Below, in pieces: positions 1-7,747 of a DNA stretch of 10,222 nucleotides (position 1 is the stretch's first letter; each line of letters begins with the position of its first letter). Source of the DNA: Spirogloea muscicola (Eukaryota > Streptophyta > Zygnematophyceae > Spirogloeales > Spirogloeaceae). The translations under genes were made by a program, and so were the position numbers. The stretch covers positions 430,855 to 441,076 of the forward strand of contig WELB01000047.1 of the NCBI GenBank assembly GCA_009602725.1, given 5' to 3'. Under the pieces are notes generated by a model. It saw only the letters and a program-made list of their open reading frames with translations, was not told the origin of the DNA and ran no database searches.

Positions 1-40
1 GCGGCGGCGGCAGCGGCGGCGGCGGCGGCGGCGGCGGCGG
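1..40. repeat. GCG trinucleotide microsatellite
   Basis: The first 40 bases are almost pure GCG/GGC repeats, with one interruption (GCA at 10-12). Read in frame 1 they encode polyalanine, followed by DAQPSASG, up to a good splice donor (G|GTAAGC) at 65. It may therefore be the coding end of an exon cut by the window edge, or simply a GC-rich microsatellite near a promoter. Confidence 0.9.
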
Positions 41-64
41 ACGCCCAGCCCTCTGCCAGTGGCG
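1..64 (+). CDS. possible partial upstream exon (polyalanine), window edge
   Basis: Seen: frame 1 is open from the window edge through an alanine run and DAQPSASG to a consensus donor GTAAGC at 65-70, ending in phase 1. The HCNGP exon starting at 1509 needs a phase-1 partner, so the two could be spliced together across a 1,444-base intron. Inference only: phase agreement has a one-in-three chance of being accidental, and simple-sequence frames are often open. The exon could instead belong to another gene, or be non-coding. The competing upstream exon is 1281-1413. Confidence 0.25.
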
Positions 65-1280
65 GTAAGCCTCCGACTGCCGGCGCTTAACGGCGTTAAG
101 CCTAACGGCGTAAGCTCAATGGTGCTTAACGGGCGGCGGCATCGTGCCGTTGAGTGCCGCCGCCGCACCGCCCGTCGCCGGCGGCCTGCTCGGCAGGAGG
201 TCTCTTAATGGCGGCCTGGGAGGGGCCTCTCCGGAGCACGGCCGTGGCCATGAAGTCTCAGAGCCCTGAAAGCCCACGTGTGCGAGCCGCCACTGCCCAC
301 AACCAACTAAATCCTGAAGTCTTACCCCAGCTCAGCCTCTGTGCCATGGTCGCGTGCCGAGACCCCTTAAGCCCGCGCTGAACAAAATGCAAACCCCCAC
401 ACCGCAGCACAACCCCTGTCTACCCAAAGTATACGCCATGATCTATCCTAAGTCTCCGTCTAAGTTCTAGTTTTACGCCAGTCGAGCGCTCCTTTTTGAA
501 TGGGAATATTATGTACCTTAGCCTGCCGCTTGGGCACTTGCCGTCTGCGTCAGTCCAGGCTGTCCGCCAATGACCGGCCGAGGCTCTCCAGCCGCCGGCC
601 TGCGGCCCTGCTTCTCACGCCCTCCTGGGTGCACGTGCTCCGCTGCGCCGCAGGTGCGCGGGTGAGAGAGCGCACGCCTAAGTGGCAGCCTCTGCCTGCC
701 ATCACCCCCCTCCTCCACCTCCCTCTCTCTCTTCTCTTGCAGGGGCAGAGGGTCTAGAACCAGGGCTTGGGGTTTAGCGCTCTCGCTCCAAGCCATGGTC
801 GTGTCCACGTCGGCAACTCCAAACAGTCCTCCCACTACCCGACATCTGTCGATGTCATGGGCTGGCTCCACGAGTTGTTGGTTACTGCTGCCGGCCTGCA
901 GGGCACCCCATGGCAGCAACAAGGCCCGGCAGAATGCCCAGAACTCTTGATGCAGTCCCATCCATTGCTCATGCCGCTCTGTGGCTACTACTGGGCCACC
1001 ATGGCTAGCTGTATGCCAGAGGAAAGGAGGACTCTTGGCGCAGCATTGAAGGCTCCTTGCAGAGGTCATCCAACCCCTTGACATGGTCACTGGACGAGGA
1101 AGTCACCAAGGACAGCACCAACGAAGCAATATTCACAGTCCTGCTGCAGGCTTAGGGAGTGGTCAGTATCTGGGTCTTAGTCAGCGTCCACAGGTTGGTC
1201 AGTCTTGGATTCACAGTCAGTATCCAGGTAACTGCTGAAGTAGGTACATTTAGAGGCTCTAGCTACCAGTGGTATTGCAG
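65..1280. other. stretch without a recognisable gene
   Basis: I recognise no protein family here on either strand. An antisense frame of 190 codons (518-1090, - strand) has no familiar motif and strongly biased, low-complexity segments, so I treat it as chance. A textbook 3' splice site (a long pyrimidine tract ending TTGCAG at 742) precedes a + frame open from 743 to about 948, but its product is unfamiliar. A short inverted repeat, GCTTAA-N5-TTAAGC, lies at 85-101. Loose repeats of GTCAGTAT/CAGTCAG type occur at about 1160-1300. It may be 5' flank, a long first intron, or decayed mobile DNA. Confidence 0.5.
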
Positions 1281-1413
1281 GAGGAGTATCAGTGTCAGGA
1301 GATGCTTGCTGCAGAGCATCTGCGCTGTGCCAAGGAGCTGTGGCCGCAATGTCCATGCCGAAGTAGTGCAGCTCATGAAGCTATTGTCATGGATACTGCG
1401 AGCACTAATCTCT
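1281..1413 (+). CDS. candidate 5' exon of the HCNGP-family gene
   Basis: Seen: acceptor TATTGCAG ends at 1280. The frame from 1281 begins EEYQCQEMLAAEHLRC and stays open to TAG at 1422-1424. A donor GTAAGG at 1414 would end the exon in phase 1, exactly what the exon at 1509 requires. The intervening 95 bases look like an intron: CTGACTAAC could be a branch site, followed by a pyrimidine-rich run to GTGCAG at 1508. An ATG at 1302 (MLAAEHLRCAKELWPQ) could be the initiator, giving a protein of about 395 residues wholly inside the window. The peptide itself does not resemble the acidic N-terminus I recall for HCNGP proteins, so this is a structural prediction only. Alternatives are the exon at 1-64, or a start at the ATG in GCCATGG near 1634. 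Confidence 0.3.
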
Positions 1414-1508
1414 GTAAGGCTTAGACAATCCTTCTGACTAACAGATATTTGCCTACCAAGTTAGTATCTTTATCTTGTATCTGCTGTGGTTGCTTTGCTG
1501 TGGTGCAG

Positions 1509-4122
1509 GCTTGCGTGACTGGCAGCCGACCCCGCCAGGCTCAGTGCGCATCCTCACGCCAGGCAGCGCTGCACTGGTGCTGACTCCTAGCAAGCGGACG
1601 CCCCAGCACAGCGATGGAGGCGAGCCCTCCGCCATGGCTGGCAGCACAGGCGCTCCACAGCCGGCTGCTGGCAGCTCCTCCGAGCCCAACGGGCGCCCGT
1701 CGCCGATGAGGGCCAACGGCACCGCCTGCGAGAGGGACGGTGAGGCCGCCAGCAGCGGCGAGGCTCCCGAGCACCATGACAAGCGGCTGCAGACATTCCT
1801 CCCCCCGCCGCCAGCTGAGCGGTGCAGCGAGGAGCTGCAGGTGCAGCACGCGTGCAGCTCACACTTGCGCACCATTGATGCATATTCCATATACATAATG
1901 CATAATGCATATCGTGATATATATTAATATTGTTACTGTGCATCAGTCATAGTGACGGTTCTGCACCCATATGCGTCAAGTTTCAGCCCGCCGTAATTTT
2001 GATATTTAGTAAATTCGTCATTTAATCATCTCATCAAACCCTGATAAAGGCTTCTGAGAGCTTTGCCACAGGCCAAGTTTGTGCGGTACCTGGAGCTGCG
2101 GGCCCACGGCACGTTCTTCAACGAGACGCTGCGCAAGAGCAAGGGGTACCGGAACCCAGACTTCATGCAGCAGGCTGTGGCGCACTACAACGTGGACCAG
2201 TACGGCACCTGCCTGCGTAAGGACGTACTTGATCCACACGGCCTTGATCCTGCAGACTTCTTCGACGCCCTGGGTATGCAACAAATTCTCTGCCACCTAA
2301 AGGGCGTCCTTATGCCCAGAAGAATCTGCTGATGGTTGCTCAATATGATGATTACGTTGGAAGACACTTGACAAGCATGGAGGTTAAGGTTCACGCCTTT
2401 GAAAAGTGGACCTGAATCAGAGATCTAGTCCCTGTCTTCCATCTTGTGACCCTTTGAGCTAGATTAGGACATGTACTCAGTCAAGCAAGGTGTGTATGCT
2501 GAAGTTTGGAAACAATAAATACACAGCAGCAAAGCACATTCCTGGCTCTGAGCATGGCTTAGGTCTGTGTATCAAGTGCCCTGCAGCCTTAGCATACTCG
2601 GGGAGGTATCATTCAGATAATGGCTTTGTAGCTTCACTTAACATCTGAAAATCTGATTCTTAGCAAACAGACTTTCTAATTTCATTGAGACGCTGTGCTC
2701 ATTACTTGGTCTCCTCAGCGCTGGAGCAGCGGAAGGAGTCCGAGCGGCGGGAGCAGGAGAGGAAGCAGCGGGCGCAGATCGACTTCATGCGCGGCGGCGT
2801 CCAGGCCGGGGGGCAGACGTTTGCCTTCGGCCCCGACGGCAAGCCCAGGCCAGTCCTGCAGGTCACCTCCACCGTGAAAGGTGATTGCTCACAGTCCTGA
2901 TGAAGCTGACAGGCGTCTGCAAGATGGGTTTAAGGTTTAGGGTGTAGGGTCAGGGTTTGGGTTTAGATTTAGGGTTTTTTACACAACATGGGCTTCATGT
3001 ACATGCCTGGCCTTACCAATTCCGAGTAAATGTCTGGGGAGCTCCATGAGTGTATCTAAGTGTGAGTATCCTGCAGGCATTAAGCTCAGGCCTGAGCTTT
3101 TCCTGCTGTCTGGCAAATATCATGGATGGCAGACTTTATGAAGTAGTCTGCCCTTTCTGGCTTTCATTGATAACATGGTGAAAGAGGAGTATCATAGAAA
3201 GGCCTTACAAGGCAATGCATTGCTGTCAGTGCATGCAAGATGTGTGGCTGCTGTAAATCCCTAACGCTAATCACGTGGGAGTGCTTGCAGTGTCAGTGAC
3301 CACGGGGACCGTCGCTGCCGGCCTGCCTGCCACAATGGCGGCTGCTGCCGCCATCGTGGAGGCTGCAGGAAGGATAGAGAGCAGGCTGGGGAAGAAGAGC
3401 AAATGGGACAAGGTGAGCAGCTTGCTGCCGCTATGATATGCAACTTAAAGTCACTGTCGCTTATGCCAAAGTTTGGCTCAAATATTAGTTATTAAAGACT
3501 CAATACTTATAACCGAGATCACTTCTTAACTTTCAGGGGTCCATGTATCTATGGTGTTCTTGCTTCTTCAGTCAGGGGCAAGCAAGCTCAGGCTTGACTT
3601 TTGCGTGTGCTGTAGGTGGAGAATGACGCCGTGCCTTCCACCAAGACTGCGCCGGCAGTGCCCCCGGAACCCCGGCTAGCAAGTGCTGGAGCCCAGCCGG
3701 GTCACGTGTATGCTCCACCTCCACCCCTCTCATGCTGCTTGCTATCTATCACCTCCGACATCACTTGGCGGGCAGCAGCCTGCTACTAACTAGCGAGGTC
3801 CTGCTGCAGTCCTGCAATACCCAACAAAATTCGTGCAAGAGGGCTGCTGTAAACTGTGCAGGCTGCTGAAGGCTAGACTGCGTTGACGTTGCTACTGTGC
3901 CAGCAATCCAAGTCAAGCCACCGGCATTCACGGCGCGTGTCGCTGCGTTGTCGCAGGGACAAGCGGCCGCGCATCAGCGACGAGCGGCCCAGGGACAAGG
4001 ATCGGGACCGGGAGCGCGACCGCGAGCGGGACAGGGAGCGGAGCCGCGACCGGGAACGCGGCGAGCGCGACTCAGACCGGGACAGGGAGGGCAGCAAGCG
4101 CCGCGAACGGGGCCGGTCCTGA
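1509..4122 (+). CDS. HCNGP/SAP30BP-family protein (six exons)
   Basis: Nuclear cofactor of the HCNGP family (human SAP30BP, which binds SAP30 and works with the splicing factor RBM17/SPF45). My exon model is 1509-1840, 2072-2273, 2719-2880, 3291-3412, 3616-3707 and 3957-4122. All introns are GT-AG and the phases agree throughout, giving about 358 residues from 1509. Seen: a Ser/Pro/Gly-rich N-terminal part; then FLPPPPAERCSEELQ spliced to AKFVRYLELRAHG; then the family core with NETLRKSKGYRNPDF, DQYGTC and DVLDPHGLDPADFFDAL (residues about 97-178). A basic/acidic helix and DFMRGGVQAGG follow (about 180-210). KKSKWDK (about 267-273) resembles a UHM-ligand motif, and an Arg-Asp/Glu repeat tail (about 313-350) ends at TGA 4120-4122. 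Known: the core and the KSKWD stretch are typical of plant members. Odd: the RD/RE tail is not something I recall in plant or human members. The true start is unresolved. It converges on the gene at 4581-6913. Confidence 0.88.
1875..1930. repeat. AT-rich patch with TAATGCA repeats in intron
   Basis: Within the intron 1841-2071, ATAATGCATAATGCAT repeats a seven-base unit and is followed by alternating TA (GATATATATTAATATT). It is a small low-complexity patch of the kind common in introns, and no function is evident. Confidence 0.6.
2926..2977 (+). repeat. degenerate TTTAGGG telomere-like tract (intronic)
   Basis: A run of variants of the plant/Chlorella-type telomere unit (GGGTTTAAGGTTTAGGG, GTAGGG, CAGGGTTTGGG, TTTAGATTTAGGG) lies in the HCNGP intron 2881-3290. 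The G-rich strand is the coding strand, so the pre-mRNA would carry UUUAGGG-like repeats. It looks like an old interstitial telomeric sequence, or a telobox-rich element. The repeat identity is clear; the origin is inferred. Confidence 0.85.
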
Positions 4123-4580
4123 TGCCTGCCGCAGAGTGGCAGGCCATGCAGGCTCTAGGAGCTGGCGACAAAGACTGCGCCGTGTACACTTGATGACATA
4201 CATTGATGTAGGATTCATTTCATCCCCACACCCAGCACTGTATAAGGATCACTTGACATGAGCTTGAGCTTGATAAGCACCAACTCCAGATTAGATATTT
4301 ACTTTGCATCTACTTTGGATCAATGACCAAGAGTTGCTAACATGCAACCTGCAGCAGGTAAGCTTGGTTAGCTGATCAACGATCAGCAAATGCAGGTTGA
4401 TTAAGCCTTCTGCAATTGCATACGTCCAGTAAAGCACAGGTGATTGGTCAAACATGGAGAGCTAGAAGAGCAGAAGCAGCACACTCTTGCTTCGGCAGAG
4501 CTGATCGATCCTCTCTCTGAACGGTGTGGTATCACGAGCTAAGGAACCTCAACATTTCTGCGCAGCGTGTGCAATATATG
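4123..4580. other. 3' intergenic region between convergent genes
   Basis: These 458 bases separate the stop codons of two convergent genes, so they must hold both 3' UTRs and polyadenylation sites. I see no ORF of note. I also see no TGTAA polyadenylation signal, as used by Chlamydomonas, on either strand, so the signals here are not identifiable by eye. A perfect inverted repeat lies at 4371-4387. Confidence 0.6.
4371..4387. other. 7-bp perfect inverted repeat (hairpin)
   Basis: GCTGATC-AAC-GATCAGC is a perfect 7-base stem with a 3-base loop in the middle of the convergent intergenic gap. It could fold in either transcript's 3' UTR. A stem this short can arise by chance, and no run of T follows to suggest a terminator. 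Confidence 0.4.
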
Positions 4581-6913
4581 CTAAGCCTCAGGGAGTGGTT
4601 TTAGCTTGGCCAGCCGTCTGATCCTCTCCTTGTCGGTGTGCTCAAAGATTCCCTGCGTGCAAGCACAGTGCACACTGCACCTAAGCTAATCCGAGTCACA
4701 AATGTCATCTCTTGATGCTTAAGGTTATCATTACCTTGAGTACTGTTGATATCTGCATGCTTTGAAGGGGCAAGGTATGACTGCATCCTGAAATTCATAA
4801 GTCAAGCTTTGGAGCAAACAACGCAGAACCATCACACTTCAGGATGCTGCGAATGAAACATGCATGTACTTTGCAAAGCTCATGCCACAATGGCCAGCCT
4901 GCTTCTACATTGGAACTTGACTTTACTGCACAAGTCCTCACCTGCGCAACAATCTCTTCGAGGGCGAGGCATATACGACCATACTTGTCAAGGAAAATTG
5001 CCTCTGTTGGTGCCCGCTTGCAGATGTGCTTAATGGCCTGGGTGACTGCGTTGATGACCTCCAGCACTGCGTCGCGTTGAAAACGAGCAAGAAGCTTCAT
5101 GAGAAGACGGTATCTCAGCAATGAGTGTGTGTACAAGGTCAGGGGTCATCAGGAATTTTAAGAAGATCGTGGACTACGTCTCTGTGTTCCAACAAGACGT
5201 AAGGAGGATAGCAATGGCATCCAAAGCATCAATTTTGCCAATATCCAGTAACAAGGATGCGAACCCTCATTCAACCTGATCAAATTAACCACTTTCTTCT
5301 TAACCTCAAGGACTGGCACTTGACCTGAGGTCTGGCAACAAATTTGCTTATCAACTATACACATTTCATATTCAAGGGTTCAAAGACTTATCGACTGCTG
5401 CCTGCATAGGTGTGGGCTGCCTGGTCACTCACAACCGGCGTCATTGTACTCATCCTTGCCGACGGTGAACACGCCCACCTCACCGAGCTTGGAGTAGACA
5501 ACATGCACAGACCTGTAAAAGACGGCAGCTCAGGACGGCAGCTCTTCTGCCTCCCTGCTGGATTGTTAGGACGGTCTAAATGCTGAGCAAGAACATGGTG
5601 CACCCAGCTTGTGTAACATTATAATTTGTCCTGGACGAGGACCACAGGAGTCAGGTTCGCTCTTCCGTCCTGACTTTTAAGTTGCCATTTAATTGGGACG
5701 GCCAGCCTGTCGGCTGCTCTGCAAATTTTGCTCCTAGAGTGCCATCATCTTTGAGAAGGAGGCGTCATCATGTATGGAGTTGGATAAAGTCAGCAATATA
5801 GGGCACTTCCAGGCGCTGAAGGGGGGATCGAAAACCTGTGATGTGCGACGAGGTCCTCCTCCTCGCGAGCCCGTGGGAGGTTCTCGGTGCTGAGCTTCAC
5901 CAGGAACGACCGCCACTGGCCTCGTTCCTCTGCAGGTAGGCCCTGGAACCTGCAGCCGAGGCAGTCACATCATCGACTCTCAGTAACGACAGGTGCCGGT
6001 GGCGGCCAAATTATAATAAATCTCTCATCATGTTGACCGAGCTGCTAATACCAAATGAACCGCGATCCCTTGAAACTTCAGAGCGAGGCTCCGAAATGTG
6101 CACCATCACAAATGCGCCAAAGTCGCGACTCCCAAGTACTCAGCATTACTGGCTTGCCTGACGCGGTGCTGCTCTGGAGAGTGTCCTAGAAGCTGGGTTC
6201 AGGTGCTGTTGCCCTGTCCTATGTAGTGCATGAGCGCGAGCTTAAATCTCCAGCTGCATTGGATTTGCAGCAAGTGGACATTTTGAACGCCTCTGCGAGG
6301 GCGCTCCTGCGGGCTACGTGGCTGGTGAGGAGTGGCTAGAGAGTGCTAAGGAGCAGGGCCGCCTCGGCTCAGGGTTAAGGTTTCAGATAAAAGGCTTTAG
6401 GGTTTAGGTTTAGGTTCTAAGCTTCACCAAGTCTGCCTGCAGTTTCAGTCACAATGCACTCAACACTGTCACAGAGACGCCCTGCTGCGACAAGGGCTCC
6501 TGACCAGCGCGGCGCTTGCAAGCAGCGCTCCCGGCGTCACCGGCTCAACCGCAGACCACTGGCCCTCGCAACCCAAGATCACCGACCTGGCAAACTCAGT
6601 CTTCAACTTGTCTGCAAGAGGTCGAGTGTTGACAAATAGAAGGCCAAAACATCTCCACTCTAGACCCTTAACCCCTGTGCTTGGACCTAACCCCGGTTAT
6701 ACACGCCAGAACCTCAGGATCTGGAAGCCTACATCCCCACAACCCTTGAAAGTCCAAGAAGCTGAGCTTCTTTGCGACCTCCGACGACCCACAGCAAGGG
6801 CGCTTCGAGCATGGCCCGGTACACCGGCGGCGCGGCGCGGCCCGGCGGAGCGTCCCGGACCTTTCCAGCAGCACATTGCCGGCCTTGTTGGTGATGAGCA
6901 GCGCGAGGATCAT
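4581..6913 (-). CDS. LOLITA: longin/sigma-adaptin-like small subunit, LOLITA type (TSET/TPLATE complex)
   Basis: Probable small subunit of the TSET (TPLATE) complex, an adaptor-like assembly acting in endocytosis at the plasma membrane. Exons on the minus strand are 6913-6861, 5949-5836, 5512-5433, 5066-4942 and 4652-4581. All introns are GT-AG (911, 323, 366 and 289 bases) with matching phases, giving 147 residues. Seen: N-terminal longin-type strand MILALLITNKAGNVLLER (1-18); FQGLPAEERGQWRSFLVKL (19-37); VVYSKLGEVGVFTVGKDEY (60-78); FLDKYGRICLALEEIV (107-122); HTDKERIRRLAKLKP near the end. From memory, plant LOLITA is about the same length and matches along its whole extent, with near-identical DKYGRIC and VGKDEY motifs. 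The third donor is placed at GTGAGT (5432) because it keeps the family spacing. An in-frame ATG at 6943 would add ten residues; 6913 fits the family start. Coatomer zeta or AP sigma are related but fit less well. Confidence 0.85.
5521..5544. repeat. 13-base direct duplication next to a 3' splice site
   Basis: GACGGCAGCTC occurs twice, at 5521-5531 and 5534-5544, a 13-base period. On the minus strand these copies (GAGCTGCCGTC) lie just upstream of the TTTTACAG acceptor of exon 3 of the small-subunit gene (AG at 5514-5513), within the likely branch and pyrimidine region of that intron. Confidence 0.7.
6370..6418. repeat. degenerate TTTAGGG telomere-like tract (intronic)
   Basis: AGGGTTAAGGTTT, then CTTTAGGGTTTAGGTTTAGG, again variants of the TTTAGGG unit with the G-rich form on the + strand. 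It lies in the 911-base first intron of the minus-strand small-subunit gene, so that transcript would read AAACCCUAAA. On the minus strand it resembles plant telobox motifs (AAACCCTAA), which are common near the 5' ends of growth-related plant genes, so a regulatory role is possible but only inferred. Confidence 0.85.
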
Positions 6914-7074
6914 GGGTCCCGCCGCCGCTGCCGCGACCCCCACAGCGCCGTCGGCGTCGGGGCGACGTCGTCAGGGACGGGAAGTGGAGCCTCTTTGGGC
7001 GAGCCCCTCTCTCGTTGAGTGCGACGATGACACCTGCCTGCTTCACACCTGTGCTTCAGCGCTCTCTTCTTCAC
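6914..7074 (-). promoter_or_regulatory. likely 5' UTR/promoter stretch of the small-subunit gene
   Basis: These bases lie immediately upstream of the minus-strand start codon (6913) and end where the retrotransposon remnant D begins. The stretch is GC-rich and I see no TATA box or other named element. The role is assigned by position only. Confidence 0.35.
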
Positions 7075-7254
7075 GCCGCTGGCTCGTGGGCCCAGGTATA
7101 CGGCACGCATTTGTCAGTCTGCCTTCAGGGGTCCATGGCCCACGCCTTGCATCTGCGTGCTGGCCGTGCTCTCGCTGCGGCCTCAGGCTTTCGGCAGGGG
7201 GATGGTTTCCCGGCAGCTAGTCTGTCGCAATTGAGGCTCCTCACTCGTAAGTAC
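7075..7254 (+). pseudogene. LINE-type retrotransposon 3' coding remnant, copy D
   Basis: A + strand fragment of the C-terminal tail of the same element family as copies A and B. In frame from about 7090 it reads VYGTHLSVCLQGSMAHALHL, then RAGRALAAASGFRQGD and SLSQLRLLTRKY. This aligns without gaps, apart from a short loop, with copy A (YYRMRLSLCLLRSQALALH, RAGRALSRASGFRGG, LSDLFVLSRGY). The stop that follows RGY in the other copies is lost, and the frame runs on to TGA at 7279-7281. Only about 55 residues remain, so it is a dead 5'-truncated end. Its orientation is opposite to the other copies. Confidence 0.75.
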
Positions 7255-7595
7255 TGTGTGGTCCATCCTCCCCCGTTCTGACATAGCATCGTCAGGCCCC
7301 TTCGTAGCTGCTTAGCCCCTCCGTCATTTGGCACCTTCGAACATTAGTCAATTCCTTTCGGGCTGGCTTTCCACAGCCCTTGCCCCCATTGGGAGTGCCA
7401 CTTCCTTTCTCTTCTGGCCCCTTTCGCACTGTGCTTCGTTCCTCTCTCTAGGCTGGCCTCTCACACTAGCTTGCTCTTCTTCTTACAATCACGCCCACGT
7501 TGTCAGGCTTTCCGTGCTGGCCACCTCACAGGCCCTGCCCTCCTTGTTGACCGCTCTACTGCACAACTATACACGAAACTACAGCTGAGGGGAGC
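7255..7595 (+). other. pyrimidine-rich stretch, probable 3' UTR of copy D
   Basis: The + strand is strongly C/T-rich here, with recurring pieces such as GGCTGGCTTTCCACAGCC and GGCTGGCCTCTCACA. No protein is recognisable in the one open frame (7328-7588). Copy A's 3' UTR on the minus strand is likewise pyrimidine-rich, so this fits the 3' UTR of remnant D. The region ends where minus-strand tail C begins, a tail-to-tail arrangement. No poly(A) or simple repeat tail is obvious. Confidence 0.45.
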
Positions 7596-7655
7596 TTAGT
7601 GACCCCGAGTTAGCAGCAGCAAGTCGGAGTAACTTGCAGCTGGAAATGATGACTG
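7596..7655 (-). pseudogene. LINE-type retrotransposon terminal remnant, copy C
   Basis: On the minus strand a frame ends AASYSDLLLLTRGH followed by TAA (7598-7596), matching the extreme C-terminus of copies A (SLSDLFVLSRGY) and B (LIYFLLLTRGY). The + strand sequence TTAGTGACCCCGAGTTAGC parallels TTAGTACCCCCGGGTCAGC of copy B at 7748. Upstream of about 7655 homology fades, though decayed tail sequence may continue to about 7740. It is only the last piece of an element, or a duplicated 3' end of copy B. Confidence 0.6.
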
Positions 7656-7747
7656 CGGCTGCTGATAATAAGAGAGCGGCTGTGAAAGCCAGCCAGATGC
7701 ATACAGGTGTTCTTGACGGAGCCACAGGCTAGGCAGACAGGGCGCTC

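Noticed and set aside
518-1090. 190-codon minus-strand open frame
   Set aside because: No recognisable motif or family, biased composition, overlaps a + strand frame of similar quality; likely a GC-rich chance frame.
3873-4097. Minus-strand frame rich in Arg-Ser dipeptides (SR-protein-like)
   Set aside because: It is the mirror of the RD/RE-coding exon; the + strand frame is fixed by matching splice phases and the family context.
4795-5136. Coatomer zeta as the identity of the minus-strand exon
   Set aside because: First impression from the LALEEIV segment; once all five exons were joined, the DKYGRIC, VGKDEY and PAEER..WRSFLVKL motifs fitted the LOLITA-type subunit much better.
6061-6120. 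Minus-strand ATG near 6105 as exon 1 of the small-subunit gene
   Set aside because: The donor phase is wrong and the peptide does not match; the exon at 6913-6861 fits both in phase and sequence.
6608-7018. + strand frame of 136 codons
   Set aside because: Lies opposite exon 1 of the small-subunit gene and part of its first intron; no family resemblance, Arg/Pro/Ala-rich as expected of a GC-rich shadow.
6729-7046. Other minus-strand frames across 6729-7110
   Set aside because: Overlap the real first exon in wrong frames, with low-complexity Arg/Gly/Ala content.
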